Part shown: piece by piece, positions 1-9,551 of the stretch | Layout of the letters: each line of letters starts with the position of its first letter | Numbering within the stretch: the first letter of the stretch is position 1 | NCBI RefSeq assembly: GCF_023896955.1 | Contig: NZ_JAMHIW010000001.1 | Coordinates: 897,330-961,329, forward strand | Source of the DNA: Micromonospora sp. RHAY321 | GTDB lineage: Bacteria > Actinomycetota > Actinomycetes > Mycobacteriales > Micromonosporaceae | DNA length: 64,000 nucleotides | Reading direction: 5' to 3' | Program-made: the position numbers and the translations under genes | Notes under the pieces: generated by a model | Told to the model about the DNA's origin: nothing | The model's database searches: none | Seen by the model: only the letters and a program-made list of their open reading frames with translations

Positions 1-1
1 G

Positions 2-505
2 CGGCGCGCCACCGACCTCGACGGATGCGTCGCGGCGCTCGCCCTCGTGCACGAGGCCGACCGGTACCCGCTGAACTGGCCCGCCGACCCGCACCGCTGG
101 CTGCGCGAGCCGCGCCCGGCGCGCGCGTGGGTCGCCGTCGACGCCGACGGGGCGGTCGTCGGGCACGTGGCGGTGCACCGGCTGCCCGACCGGGCGGACG
201 GGCCACTGGCCCGGCCGACGGCCGAGGTGGCTCGTCTCTTCGTCGCGCCGGGCGCCCGTGGGCTCGCGCTGGGCAGCGCGCTGCTGGCCCGGGCCCGGCG
301 GTGGGCGAGCAAGCGGGGAACGGATCTGGTGCTCGACGTGGCCGACGGCGATGCCGCGGCCGTCGCCCTCTACGAGCGCACCGGGTGGCGGTGCACGGGC
401 ACCAGCACGGCACCGTGGACGGCCCCCGACGGCAGCCCCGTGTCCCTGCGCCACTACGCCTCGCCAGCCGGGCACCAGCGACGTTCGCCCAGCTCACTGT
501 GCTGA
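2..505 (+). CDS. GNAT N-acetyltransferase, 5' end outside window
   Basis: This is a single-domain GNAT acetyltransferase, expected to move an acetyl group from acetyl-CoA to an unidentified amine. The frame stays open to the window edge, and the residues before the first GTG (position 47) read RRATDLDGCVAAL, a typical GNAT N-terminal strand. The gene therefore begins upstream and about 167 residues are visible. The acetyl-CoA loop is visible as VAPGARGLALGSALL, and the C-terminal ALYERTGWR matches the usual last strand. It ends 21 bases before dinB, on the same strand. The substrate cannot be inferred. Confidence 0.85.
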   Translation, partial: RRATDLDGCVAALALVHEADRYPLNWPADPHRWLREPRPARAWVAVDADGAVVGHVAVHRLPDRADGPLARPTAEVARLFVAPGARGLALGSALLARARRWASKRGTDLVLDVADGDAAAVALYERTGWRCTGTSTAPWTAPDGSPVSLRHYASPAGHQRRSPSSLC

Positions 506-519
506 TCGTCCTCGCCATG

Positions 520-533
520 CGAACATATGTACG
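520..533 (+). promoter_or_regulatory. Candidate LexA (SOS) box at dinB start
   Basis: The sequence CGAACATATGTACG fits the actinobacterial SOS box CGAAC-N4-GTTCG with one mismatch (A for T in the right arm). It overlaps the first codons of dinB, so a LexA repressor here would block initiation. It is a single-site call made by eye. Confidence 0.5.
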
Positions 534-1720
534 TGTCACCCGGGGCCAGCATCCTGCACGCCGACCTGGACGCGTTCTACGCGTCGGTCGAGCAGCGCGA
601 CGACCCGCGCCTGCGGGGGCGGCCGGTGATCGTCGGCGGGGGCGTGGTGCTCGCCGCCAGCTACGAGGCGAAGGCGCGGGGCGTGCGCAGCGCGATGGGC
701 GGCCAGCAGGCGCGCCGGCTCTGCCCCGACGCGATCGTGGTGCCGCCCCGCATGTCGGCGTACACGGCGGCCAGCCGGGCGGTGTTCGAGATCTTCCGGC
801 AGACCACCCCGCTGGTCGAGGGGCTCTCCATCGACGAGGCGTTCCTGGACGTGGGCGGCCTCCGGCGGCTGGCCGGTCCGCCCGCCGACATCGCCGAGCG
901 GCTGCGCCGGGAGGTGCGCGACCGCATCCACCTGCCCATCACCGTGGGTGTGGCCCGGACGAAGTTCCTGGCGAAGGTGGCCAGCGGGGTGGCGAAGCCC
1001 GACGGGCTGCTGGTCGTCGCGCCCGACGCCGAGCTGGCGTTCCTGCATCCACTGCCGGTGGAACGGCTCTGGGGCGTCGGCCCGGTCACCGCCGCGAAGC
1101 TGCGGGAACGCCGGATCCGTACCGTCGGCGAGGTGGCCCGGCTCGGTGAGGCGGCGCTGGTGTCACTGCTCGGCGCCGGCGCGGGCCGGCACCTGCACGC
1201 GCTGGCGCACAACCGGGACCCCAGGGCGGTCCAGGTCGGCCGTCGGCGCGGCTCGATGGGCGCCCAGCACGCGCTGAGCCGTACCCCGCACGCGCCCACG
1301 GAGCTGGACGCCATCCTGGCCGGCCTCGTCGACCGGGTCACCCGGCGGATGCGGGCCGCCGGGCGCTCCGGGCGCACGGTGGTGTTGCGGCTGCGCTTCG
1401 GCGACTACACGCGGGCGACCCGTTCGCACACCGTGGGCAAGGCGACCGCGGATACCGGCCCGCTGCTCGCCGCCGCGCGGGCGCTGCTGCGGGCGGCCCT
1501 GCCCGAGATGGACCGTCGGGGCATCACGCTGGTCGGCGTCTCGGTGGGCAACCTGGACGACAACCCGGTCCAGCCGGAGCTGCCGTTCCACCGCGACCCC
1601 GGCGCCGAGCTGGACGCCGCGGTGGACGCGGTCCGTGACCGGTTCGGATCGGCGGCGCTGACCCGGGCGGTGCTGCTGGGCAGGGAGCCGGGCGTCGAGA
1701 TGCCCCTGCTGCCGGACTGA
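527..1720 (+). CDS. dinB: DNA polymerase IV (Y-family)
   Basis: This error-prone translesion polymerase inserts bases opposite damaged DNA. The protein is 397 residues, normal for DinB. The palm begins with LHADLDAFYASVEQ (catalytic Asp13, steric-gate Phe17), and SIDEAFLDV near residue 103 supplies the other catalytic acids. The helix-hairpin-helix thumb and the little-finger domain follow. QPELPF near residue 350 resembles a beta-clamp-binding motif, which supports recruitment to the sliding clamp. ATG 527 lies inside the LexA-like box; GTG 533 is an alternative start two codons later. The gene probably stands alone and is damage-inducible (inferred from the box). Confidence 0.95.
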   Translation: MYVSPGASILHADLDAFYASVEQRDDPRLRGRPVIVGGGVVLAASYEAKARGVRSAMGGQQARRLCPDAIVVPPRMSAYTAASRAVFEIFRQTTPLVEGLSIDEAFLDVGGLRRLAGPPADIAERLRREVRDRIHLPITVGVARTKFLAKVASGVAKPDGLLVVAPDAELAFLHPLPVERLWGVGPVTAAKLRERRIRTVGEVARLGEAALVSLLGAGAGRHLHALAHNRDPRAVQVGRRRGSMGAQHALSRTPHAPTELDAILAGLVDRVTRRMRAAGRSGRTVVLRLRFGDYTRATRSHTVGKATADTGPLLAAARALLRAALPEMDRRGITLVGVSVGNLDDNPVQPELPFHRDPGAELDAAVDAVRDRFGSAALTRAVLLGREPGVEMPLLPD

Positions 1721-1820
1721 GGCCGCACCAGGCGCAGCGGTGCACGTCACAGCGGTTGGGGGGTTTAACGGCGACCGGAGTGGTGACCTTGTGGGGATCA
1801 GCCTGACAGGGGGGACCACC

Positions 1821-2183
1821 ATGTCCGACGACACCAGCAACCGTCCGAGCCGGCGTGCGCAGCGCCCCGCCGACGTGACCGACCCGCTGCTCTGGCAGCT
1901 CGCCATGGACGTGCTGAGCGCGCACGAGCCGGACGAGGACGGCGCCTGCCGCAACCTGCTCTGCGCCGGCCAGCCGTGGCCGTGCGCTGCGCGTGGCAGC
2001 GCGGAACAGTCGCTCCGGCTGGCCCGTGGCGCGGCCGACACACCGTCCACAGTCACATCCGAGCAGGGCGAGGGGGAAACGCCCCGCGCCCACCGGCCGG
2101 CGGAGGACGTTCCCGCCGCGCGGCGGGCCTGGTCTGCTGGTTCGGAGTCGGCGCGTCCGCAGGCGGCCGTCGCGGCGGCCTGA
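1821..2183 (+). CDS. Small conserved-type hypothetical protein
   Basis: This is a 120-residue protein of unknown function. The ATG at 1821 is preceded by a G-rich stretch (GGGGGG, 1809-1814) that can serve as ribosome binding site; the open frame runs further upstream without a better start. The N-terminal half is charged and ordered-looking, with VTDPLLWQLAMDVLSAHEP followed by CRNLLCAGQPWPC, three cysteines that could bind metal. The C-terminal half is low-complexity Ala/Arg/Glu and probably disordered. There is no signal peptide or membrane segment. Confidence 0.6.
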   Translation: MSDDTSNRPSRRAQRPADVTDPLLWQLAMDVLSAHEPDEDGACRNLLCAGQPWPCAARGSAEQSLRLARGAADTPSTVTSEQGEGETPRAHRPAEDVPAARRAWSAGSESARPQAAVAAA

Positions 2184-2213
2184 CGCCACCTGCTCGACAC
2201 ACGCCGGCGGGCG

Positions 2214-3022
<809 letters not shown>

Positions 3023-3229
3023 GGGTTTCCGACGACCGGGGGCAGGATTTGGCGTTACCGGTCGCGGTGTCCGCTGTGGCGGACCCGACCGACGTTAGGC
3101 ACGGTCGGTGACGGTCGCCCACCCCCTGTGAACTTCTTCACCGGCTCACGCGGGGAGCCTCGCGCAGCGGTTGCGGGCCGTCGGAGACTGTGCACTGACC
3201 ATCATGGACCGTTTCCGATCAGGGCGTGG

Positions 3230-3886
3230 TCAGGTCTCGTGGCGCAGCCAGGCCGCGATCCGGCCGAGCAGTTCGACATGCCCCGACGACTCGTACGACC
3301 GCACGTCGTGACCGAGGGCGCTGTAGACGATGCGGCTGGTCCCGGCGGTGCGTGCCCAGACGAGCGGGTGCGTGGCGCCGCCCTCGTCGTGCACGTAGAG
3401 GGGCACGACATCGGCGCTCTCGACCAGCGCCAGGTCGGTGTAGCGCTCGTCGTGGACCTCGATGTCACCGAGGCCGATGGTGATCGGATGCTCGACGCGG
3501 GTACGCCGGATGCGGCTCGGGCCGATCGGAGGGTGGAAGGTCCGGCCGTGCTCCCAGGCGGCGCCGATCGTCGACCGCCAGCGCGGCAGACCGGGGAAGG
3601 CCAGCGTGGCGCTGTGCGTGGCGAGCAGGCTGCCACCGCGGCCCAGGAAGCCGTCGAGGACGCGGGCGAAGTCCTCGTCCTCGCGGATCGGGGTCGACCG
3701 GTCGGCGCTGGCGTTGACCACCAGCAGGCGGGCACCGTCCAGGGCGGCGGCGAGCCGGTCGACGGATGTCACGATCGTCACCGGGCCGCCGATCAGGTCG
3801 CCGATCGTGGCACTGGTCTCGGCCAGCCGGTGCCAGGGGTCGGCGTGCGGACCCTCCCCGCTGAAGATCACGGTGTCGACAGGCAT
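3230..3886 (-). CDS. ThuA-like domain protein
   Basis: This is a 218-residue cytoplasmic protein of the ThuA/trehalose-utilisation-like family (class I glutamine-amidotransferase-like fold). These proteins are often found near sugar metabolism, but their reaction is poorly defined. Visible family features are the start MPVDTVIFSGEG, LLVVNASAD, the GGSLLATHS segment where a nucleophile elbow would lie, and the end-piece SRIVYSALGHDVRSY. ATG 3886 follows GAGAGG. It lies 73 bases downstream of htpG, separated by a strong hairpin. There is no sugar gene next to it, so context does not help. A second, secreted ThuA protein is at 33.9 kb. Confidence 0.8.
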   Translation of the reverse strand: MPVDTVIFSGEGPHADPWHRLAETSATIGDLIGGPVTIVTSVDRLAAALDGARLLVVNASADRSTPIREDEDFARVLDGFLGRGGSLLATHSATLAFPGLPRWRSTIGAAWEHGRTFHPPIGPSRIRRTRVEHPITIGLGDIEVHDERYTDLALVESADVVPLYVHDEGGATHPLVWARTAGTSRIVYSALGHDVRSYESSGHVELLGRIAAWLRHET

Positions 3887-3906
3887 GACCTCTCCCGGTG
3901 CCGGAC

Positions 3907-3947
3907 CCGGCCGGCGGGGCCCCGCTGATCGGGCACCTGCCGGCCGG
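3907..3947 (-). terminator. Hairpin downstream of htpG
   Basis: A perfect 9-bp inverted repeat CCGGCCGGC/GCCGGCCGG encloses a 23-base loop, starting 12 bases past the htpG stop. There is no T-tract, as is common in actinobacteria, so it is a probable but weakly defined terminator. Confidence 0.5.
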
Positions 3948-3959
3948 TGGGTCGACCGG

Positions 3960-5876
3960 TTACAGGGTGCGGGCCAGCCGGTCGGCGAGCACCCGGGTGA
4001 ACCGGGCGGGGTCGGTCAGCTCGCCGCCCTCGGCGAGCACCGCCAGGCCGTACAGCAGCTCGGCGGTCTCGGTCAGCGCCGCCGGGTCGGTGCCCTGCTC
4101 GTGGGCCTTCCGCAGCCCCGCGACCAGGGGGTGACCCGCGTTGATCTCCAGGATCCGCTTCGTGGTGGGAATCTCGTGCCCCATCGCCCGGTACATCTTC
4201 TCCAGGGTCGGGGTGAGATCGTGCGCGTCGCCGACCACGCAGGCCGGTGAGGTGGTCAGCCGCGACGACAGGCGGACCTCGCGGACGCTGTCGGCCAGTG
4301 TGGTGCCCAGCCAGTCGAGCAGGGCGGCGAACTCCTGCCGCTGCTGCTCACGCTCCGCCTCGGCCTGCTGCTTCTCCTCGTCGCTGTCCAGGTCGACCTC
4401 GCCCTTGGCGATCGAGCGCAGCGGGCGGCCGTCGTACTGGCCGACCCGCTCGACCCACACCTCGTCGACCTGGTCGGTGAGCAGCAGCACCTCGTGGCCC
4501 TTGGCCCGGAACGCCTCCAGGTGCGGGGAGTTCTCGATGGTGGCCCGGGAGTCGCCGGTGGCGTACCAGATGTCGGTCTGGCCGTCCTTCATCCGTGCGA
4601 CGTAACCGGCCAGGTCGGTCGGCTCGGCCGGGTCGTGGGTGGAGGCCACCGACAGGATCTCCAGCAGGGTCTCGCGGTTGTCGGTGTCGTCGATCAGCCC
4701 CTCCTTGACCACCGCGCCGAACTCGTTCCAGAAGGTGCGGTAGCGCTCGGGGTGGTTGGCCTTGAGGTCCTTGACCGTGGCGAGGATCTTCTTGACCAGG
4801 CGACGGCGGACGATCTGGATCTGCCGGTCCTGCTGGAGGATCTCGCGGGAGATGTTCAGCGACAGGTCGTGCGCGTCGACGACGCCCTTGACGAAGCGCA
4901 GGTAGGTGGGGACCAGCGCCTCGCAGTCGTCCATGATGAACACGCGCTTGACGTAGAGCTGGACACCACGGCGGCCCTGCGGTGCGAACAGGTCCAGCGG
5001 GGCGTGGCTGGGCAGGAACAGCAGCGCCTCGTACTCGAAGGTGCCCTCGCCCTTCATGTGCACGACCTCGAGCGGGTCGGCCCAGTCGTGGCTGACGTGC
5101 TTGTAGAACTCGTTGTACTCGGCGGCCTCGACCTCGTCGCGGGACCGCGCCCAGAGCGCCTTCATCGAGTTGAGGGTCTGCACCTCGCTCGTGGCGTCCG
5201 CGCCGTCGGCGCCGGGGCGTTCGACGGTCATGCGGATCGGCCAGGCGATGAAGTCGGAGTATCGCTTGACGATCTCCCGGATGGTCCACTCGGCCGTGTA
5301 GTCGTGCAGGTTGTCCTCGGCGTCGGCCGGCTTGAGGTGCAGGGTCACCGACGTGCCCTGCGGCGCCTCGTCGACCGTCTCGATCGAGTACGTGCCCTCG
5401 CCGGCGGACTCCCATCGCGTGCCACCGGTCTCGCCGGCCTTGCGGGTCAGCAGGGTGACCCGGTCGGCGACCATGAACGCGGCGTAGAAGCCGACGCCGA
5501 ACTGGCCGATCAGGTCCTGCGAGGCGCGGGCGTCGGCGGACTCGCGCAGCTGGCGCAACAACTCTGCGGTGCCGGACTTGGCGATCGTGCCGATCAGCCG
5601 GACCACCTCGTCGCGGGTCATCCCGATGCCGTTGTCCCGGACCGTCAGGGTGCGGGCGTCCCGGTCGACCTCGATGGCGACGTGCAGGTCGCCGGTGTCG
5701 GCGGCCAGGTCCTTGTCGACCAGAGTCGCCAGCCGCAGCTTGTCCAGCGCGTCGGACGCGTTCGAGATGAGTTCCCGCAGGAAGACGTCCTTGTTCGAAT
5801 AGATCGAGTGGACGACCAACTGGAGGAGCTGTCGCGCCTCGGCTTGGAACTCCAACGTCTCGGCCTGGTTGCTCAC
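3960..5876 (-). CDS. htpG: Molecular chaperone HtpG (Hsp90)
   Basis: This is bacterial Hsp90, an ATP-dependent dimeric chaperone. At 638 residues it is the normal length. The GHKL ATPase domain shows ELISNASDALDKLR (Glu35 and Asn39 for hydrolysis and magnesium), DNGIGM, and the lid/nucleotide motif GQFGVGFYAAFMV. The middle domain contains NISREILQ, with a conserved catalytic-loop Arg, and the C-terminal dimerisation domain runs to the end. No eukaryotic MEEVD tail is present. The GTG start follows GGGAGAC. It faces a divergent SDR gene across about 160 bases. No HAIR/CIRCE heat-shock element was recognised. Confidence 0.97.
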   Translation of the reverse strand: MSNQAETLEFQAEARQLLQLVVHSIYSNKDVFLRELISNASDALDKLRLATLVDKDLAADTGDLHVAIEVDRDARTLTVRDNGIGMTRDEVVRLIGTIAKSGTAELLRQLRESADARASQDLIGQFGVGFYAAFMVADRVTLLTRKAGETGGTRWESAGEGTYSIETVDEAPQGTSVTLHLKPADAEDNLHDYTAEWTIREIVKRYSDFIAWPIRMTVERPGADGADATSEVQTLNSMKALWARSRDEVEAAEYNEFYKHVSHDWADPLEVVHMKGEGTFEYEALLFLPSHAPLDLFAPQGRRGVQLYVKRVFIMDDCEALVPTYLRFVKGVVDAHDLSLNISREILQQDRQIQIVRRRLVKKILATVKDLKANHPERYRTFWNEFGAVVKEGLIDDTDNRETLLEILSVASTHDPAEPTDLAGYVARMKDGQTDIWYATGDSRATIENSPHLEAFRAKGHEVLLLTDQVDEVWVERVGQYDGRPLRSIAKGEVDLDSDEEKQQAEAEREQQRQEFAALLDWLGTTLADSVREVRLSSRLTTSPACVVGDAHDLTPTLEKMYRAMGHEIPTTKRILEINAGHPLVAGLRKAHEQGTDPAALTETAELLYGLAVLAEGGELTDPARFTRVLADRLARTL

Positions 5877-5994
5877 ACCGTCTCCCTTCTCGGCTCGTAC
5901 GGAGGTTCGCGGAAAGGATACGAGTCGTCACCGGTCCGGCTGTGGCCGCGTCCGGGTCGTATTCCCGATCCGGCCGATCGCCCCGGTGACATAG

Positions 5995-6018
5995 CTGACT
6001 TTGTCTGACAGAAGTCAG
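5995..6018. promoter_or_regulatory. Palindromic operator candidate between htpG and SDR
   Basis: CTGACTT and AAGTCAG form a perfect 7-bp inverted repeat around TGTCTGACAG, which is itself nearly palindromic (TGTC-T-GACA). The site ends 19 bases before the SDR start, where a repressor would block transcription. No regulator gene is adjacent, so the cognate protein is unknown. Confidence 0.5.
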
Positions 6019-6037
6019 GTCGGATAGCGTGGCGGCC

Positions 6038-6736
6038 ATGAAGATCGCTGGAAGCACCGCCCTCGTCACCGGCGCCAACCGCGGCCTCGGCCGACACCTT
6101 GCCGCCGAACTCCTCGCCCGGGGCGCCACCGTCTACGCCGGCGCCCGCAACCCCGACAGCGTCGACCTGCCCGGCGTCACGCCGGTCCGCCTCGACATCA
6201 CCGACCCCGCCTCGGTGGCCGCCGCCGCCGAGCTGGCCGGCGGCGTGAACCTGCTGATCAACAACGCCGGCATCGACACCCGGACCGACCTCCTCGACGG
6301 CGACCTGGACCTCGTCCGGCTGGAGTTGGAGACCCACTACATCGGCACCCTGTCGACGATCCGGGCGTTCGCGCCGGTCATCGCCGGCAAGGGCGGCGGA
6401 ACGATCCTCAACGTGCTCTCCGTGCTGTCCTGGTTCGGCTCTCCGATGCACGCGGCCTACAGCGCCGCCAAGTCCGCCGAGTGGGCGATGACCAACGTGC
6501 TGCGCGTCCAACTCGCCGACCGGGGCGTCCGGGTCGCGGGCCTGCACGTCGGCTACCTGGACACCGACATGGCCGCCGACATCACCGGCCCGAAGTCCGA
6601 CCCAGCGGCGATCGCCCGGATCGGCGTGGACGGCGTCGAGGCCGACGCGTACGAGATCCTCGCCGACGACCTCAGCCGCCAGGTGCAGGCCGGACTGGCC
6701 GGCGGCGTCGCAGCGCTCTACCCACAGCTCCCCTGA
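6038..6736 (+). CDS. Short-chain dehydrogenase/reductase
   Basis: This is a classical 232-residue SDR, an NAD(P)-dependent oxidoreductase of unknown substrate. The cofactor motif TGANRGLG lies near residues 10-17. INNAG follows in the fold, the catalytic Ser is in the VLSVLSWFGS segment, and YSAAK gives the Tyr/Lys pair. ATG 6038 (MKIAGSTALVTG) is chosen over the in-frame GTG at 6029 because the Rossmann strand begins directly after it. No clear ribosome binding site is visible, so the mRNA may be nearly leaderless. The palindrome at 5995-6018 suggests tight repression by an unlinked regulator. Confidence 0.9.
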   Translation: MKIAGSTALVTGANRGLGRHLAAELLARGATVYAGARNPDSVDLPGVTPVRLDITDPASVAAAAELAGGVNLLINNAGIDTRTDLLDGDLDLVRLELETHYIGTLSTIRAFAPVIAGKGGGTILNVLSVLSWFGSPMHAAYSAAKSAEWAMTNVLRVQLADRGVRVAGLHVGYLDTDMAADITGPKSDPAAIARIGVDGVEADAYEILADDLSRQVQAGLAGGVAALYPQLP

Positions 6737-6749
6737 CCCACGACGCCAC

Positions 6750-6783
6750 GGGCCGCCACCGGGAGAACCGGTGGCGGCCCTTT
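6750..6783 (+). terminator. Rho-independent terminator of the SDR gene
   Basis: A perfect 13-bp stem GGGCCGCCACCGG/CCGGTGGCGGCCC with a 5-base loop is followed by TTT. It lies 13 bases after the SDR stop. Confidence 0.9.
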
Positions 6784-6831
6784 CTCGGGTACGCGGTCAG
6801 CTCCGTCCGCGCACCCGTCGCGCCGCGGCGG

Positions 6832-7338
6832 TCAGCAGCCGCCACAGGTGTAGAAGAGGATGTCCCAGTGGCTGCCCTCCTTGGTGTAGAGGTTGCCCGA
6901 GGCGGCGCGGTACTGGTAGCCGAAGCCGGCGATGTAGCCGACGTAGGTGTAGTGCGTGGAGATGTAGTTCTGGATGCAGGTGCTCAGCGCGATGTCGAGC
7001 TTGTAGCCGTTCCAGTGGCTGTACGTGCCGCTGGAGTGCCCGACCTCCGTCCCCGCGGTGATGGTGACCGCGCAGCCACTGGCCCGTTTGAAGGTGATGA
7101 TGCCGTCGATGGTGGCCTGCCGGACCCCGTCGAACGAGGTGCAGGTGGCGACGTAGCGGTCACTGCAGTTGCCGCTGGAGGTCCAGGAGATGCCGGCGGC
7201 GCGCAGTTGCGAGGTGGCGCTGGAGTGGCTGATGGCGAAGGCCGGGGCGGCGAGACCGAGCGCGGTGGCGATCGCGGCGAGCGTGGCCACCAGCAGGGTG
7301 AGCACGCGGCGGCGCAGGGTGGATCGGGTGGGTGACAT
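6832..7338 (-). CDS. Small secreted protein with M15-like peptidase motifs
   Basis: The 168-residue protein begins with a signal peptide (RSTLRRRVLTLLVATLAA, cleavage near APAFA at residue 35). The mature part carries GHSSGTYSHWNGYKLDI and, near the end, GSHWDI. These resemble the zinc-binding SxHxxGxxxD and HW(D/E) motifs of M15/VanY-type peptidoglycan peptidases, compressed into a small domain. There are six mature-region cysteines and the C-terminus is CGGC, so disulfides are likely. A cell-wall or peptide hydrolase role is an inference from the motifs; it could also be a non-enzymatic relative. Confidence 0.65.
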   Translation of the reverse strand: MSPTRSTLRRRVLTLLVATLAAIATALGLAAPAFAISHSSATSQLRAAGISWTSSGNCSDRYVATCTSFDGVRQATIDGIITFKRASGCAVTITAGTEVGHSSGTYSHWNGYKLDIALSTCIQNYISTHYTYVGYIAGFGYQYRAASGNLYTKEGSHWDILFYTCGGC

Positions 7339-7425
7339 GGCACTCCCGTTCGCGTGAAGGTGGGAATTTTGCGAAACAGGGGCCGGCCTTGCAGGATTTC
7401 TACCAGAGATAGATGGGCGTGACTA

Positions 7426-7471
7426 GACGTCGGGCGGAGGGGGCACGAGTCGCCCACCCCCACCCGACGTC
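7426..7471 (-). terminator. Hairpin terminator of the aminopeptidase gene
   Basis: GACGTCGGG and CCCGACGTC form a perfect 9-bp outer stem, with additional inner G/C pairing, 6 bases downstream of the M28 stop codon on the minus strand. Confidence 0.65.
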
Positions 7472-7476
7472 CTGCG

Positions 7477-9234
7477 TCAGCTCGCCTGCAACGTCACGTC
7501 GTCGATCACGAAGCTGGTCTGCAACGAGGCGTCCTCGGTGCCGGTGAACCTCACCGTCACCGTCTGACCCGCGTACGCGGCCACGTTGAACGTGCGCTGC
7601 GTGTAGCCGGCGGCGGCGTTGAGGTTCGAGTACGTCGCCAGCGTGGTCGAGCCCACCTGCACGGTGAGCCTGTCGTACGCCGTGGAGCTGGTGGTCTCGG
7701 CGGTGTCGATGTGCAGCCAGAACGACAGCGTGTAGCTGGCGCAGCCGGCCGGCACGGTCACCGACTGCGACAGGGTTTCGGTGCGGGTGGTGCCGTACCC
7801 GTTGAGCCACGCCTTGTACGACCCGGTCCGGGCCGGCTGGCCGCTGGAGTTGGTGATCACGCCGGAGGACGCGGTCCACGGCGCGCTGCCGCTCTCGAAG
7901 CCGCCGTTGCCGATCACCTGGCCGCCGGCGCAGCCTCCGGCGCCGGTCACGGTCAGCGTGAGGCTGGCGCTGCGGGTGACCGAGCCGGTGCCGGTGACCG
8001 TGATGGTGAAGGTGCCGGTGGCCGCGCTGGCCGAGGCGGTCAGGGTCATCGTCGCGGAACCGCCGGAGGTCACCGAGGACGGGCTGAAGGAGACGCTCAC
8101 CCCGCTGGGCGCGCCGGAGGCCGAGAGACCGACCGACTGCGCCGAACCGGCGGTGGTGGCGGTGGACACCGTGGCCGTGGTGCTGGCGCCCCGGGCGACC
8201 GTGCGGGTCGTCGGGTTGACCGCCACGGAGAAGTCGTTGGTCGGGGTGCCCCCGCCCACGGCGAGCTGCCACAGCGCGTACGCGACGCCGTCCGCGGACC
8301 GGTTCAGCACGGTGGCGCTGACGTTGGCGGTGGTGTCGCAGGCCCGGTGGTAGCACGGGTCGTACGCGGAGTTGGCCGTGCCGCCCCACTTGGCCGCCTG
8401 GGCGCTGGTCTTGCGGGCGCTGGCACCCGAGGCGTAGCCCGAGGTGGGGATGCCGGCCTGCTGGAAGTAGTAGTCGTCGGAGCGGCCCTGACCCTCGACG
8501 TTCTCCTCCGGCTGCAGCCCCAGCGAGTCCCAGTACGCCTTCAGCGGCGCCGCCGTCGTGGAGGTGACCCGGTTGATGAAGTAGCCGCCGTTGGTCGAGC
8601 CGACCATGTCGAAGTTGTAGTAGCCCTTGATGTAGCCGCGCTGGGTGGCGCTGAGCGAGTTGACGTAGAACCGGGAGCCGTTGAGCCCTTGCTCCTCGTC
8701 GGTCCACCAGGCGAACCGGACCTTCTTCGTCATGGTCGGGTTCTGCGCGGCCAGGACCAGCGCGTTCTCCAGCAGGGTGGCCGAGCCGGAGGCGTTGTCG
8801 TTGATGCCCGGACCGGCCGAGACGCCGTCCAGGTGGGCGCCGAACATGACCACCTGGTCGGTCGGGCCGCCGGGCCACTCCGCGATCAGGTTGTTCGAGG
8901 GGTACGTGCAGCTGGAGCAGTACTGCTCACTGACGGTGTAGCCGGCCGCCTGGAGCCGGCTCTTCACGTAGGTGAGCGAGGCGGTGTAGCCGGCCGACCC
9001 GGCCCGCCGGTTGCCGCCGTTGCTGCTGGCGATGGAGCCGAACTGGGTCAGGTGCGCCTGGACGTTGCTGATGGAGATGTCCGGCGCCGCCAGGACGGCG
9101 GCGGGCGCGGCGATCGGCCGGGCCGCAGCCGTGACGACGGTGGGTGACGCGGTCACCGGCTGGGCGACCAGCGTCACCGCCATCCCGGTGAACACGGCGA
9201 GCGCGACTCCCGCGCTCAGCGTTCTGCCTCTCAT
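7477..9234 (-). CDS. Secreted M28 aminopeptidase with C-terminal Ig-like modules
   Basis: This is a secreted di-zinc aminopeptidase related to Streptomyces griseus aminopeptidase. The 585-residue product starts at ATG 9234 behind GAGGAG; a signal peptide covers roughly residues 1-30. Metal and catalytic residues of the family are all visible: His134 (GAHLDG), Asp146 (NDNASG), Glu180 and Glu181 (TDEEQG), Asp209 (FDMVGS) and His296 (CYHRACD). After the catalytic domain (about 50-320) comes a Ser/Thr-rich Ig-like repeat (about 330-425), then a C-terminal jelly-roll-like module beginning IGNGGFESG, typical of carbohydrate or surface binding. It probably releases N-terminal residues from extracellular peptides. 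The start lies 28 bases from a perfect hairpin. Confidence 0.93.
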   Translation of the reverse strand: MRGRTLSAGVALAVFTGMAVTLVAQPVTASPTVVTAAARPIAAPAAVLAAPDISISNVQAHLTQFGSIASSNGGNRRAGSAGYTASLTYVKSRLQAAGYTVSEQYCSSCTYPSNNLIAEWPGGPTDQVVMFGAHLDGVSAGPGINDNASGSATLLENALVLAAQNPTMTKKVRFAWWTDEEQGLNGSRFYVNSLSATQRGYIKGYYNFDMVGSTNGGYFINRVTSTTAAPLKAYWDSLGLQPEENVEGQGRSDDYYFQQAGIPTSGYASGASARKTSAQAAKWGGTANSAYDPCYHRACDTTANVSATVLNRSADGVAYALWQLAVGGGTPTNDFSVAVNPTTRTVARGASTTATVSTATTAGSAQSVGLSASGAPSGVSVSFSPSSVTSGGSATMTLTASASAATGTFTITVTGTGSVTRSASLTLTVTGAGGCAGGQVIGNGGFESGSAPWTASSGVITNSSGQPARTGSYKAWLNGYGTTRTETLSQSVTVPAGCASYTLSFWLHIDTAETTSSTAYDRLTVQVGSTTLATYSNLNAAAGYTQRTFNVAAYAGQTVTVRFTGTEDASLQTSFVIDDVTLQAS

Positions 9235-9261
9235 GGGGGCTCCTCGGGGGTTGGAGAGATA

Positions 9262-9293
9262 CCCGAGACACTTACAGATATCAATGTCTCGGG
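9262..9293 (-). promoter_or_regulatory. Perfect inverted repeat in aminopeptidase 5' region
   Basis: CCCGAGACA and TGTCTCGGG form a perfect 9-bp inverted repeat around an AT-rich 14-base spacer, centred 44 bases upstream of the M28 start. It could be an operator or a 5'-UTR hairpin. The rest of the 9235-9551 gap holds no recognisable gene; presumably it carries the divergent promoters. Confidence 0.5.
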
Positions 9294-9551
9294 CATCGGT
9301 CGTTCGTCCCGAACCCCCACCGGTTCGGCGACACCCGCCGTACCGCCAGCGGGCCGTGGGCCCGACACGGTGACGGCGGAACATCCCGTTTCGCCCCTAC
9401 CGCTCCGTACGCTGACCGCACGCCCGCCCTCTCGGCGGGAACGTTGGGTGCCGGCGACAGCACATGTGAGTAGAGGTGCCAGGATGGGTAGGTAACACAG
9501 CAGGGGTCGTCGGGCCCGGAACGGGGGGCTTGCGATGGGGCCGGGTCGAGC

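Noticed and set aside
25..1149. A 374-codon Arg/Ala-rich frame
   Set aside because: It overlaps both the GNAT and dinB genes in another frame and shows low-complexity composition.
9425..9500. GAACGTTGGGT, also present (reversed) in the c-di-AMP riboswitch
   Set aside because: The remaining ydaO blocks are missing at this second place.
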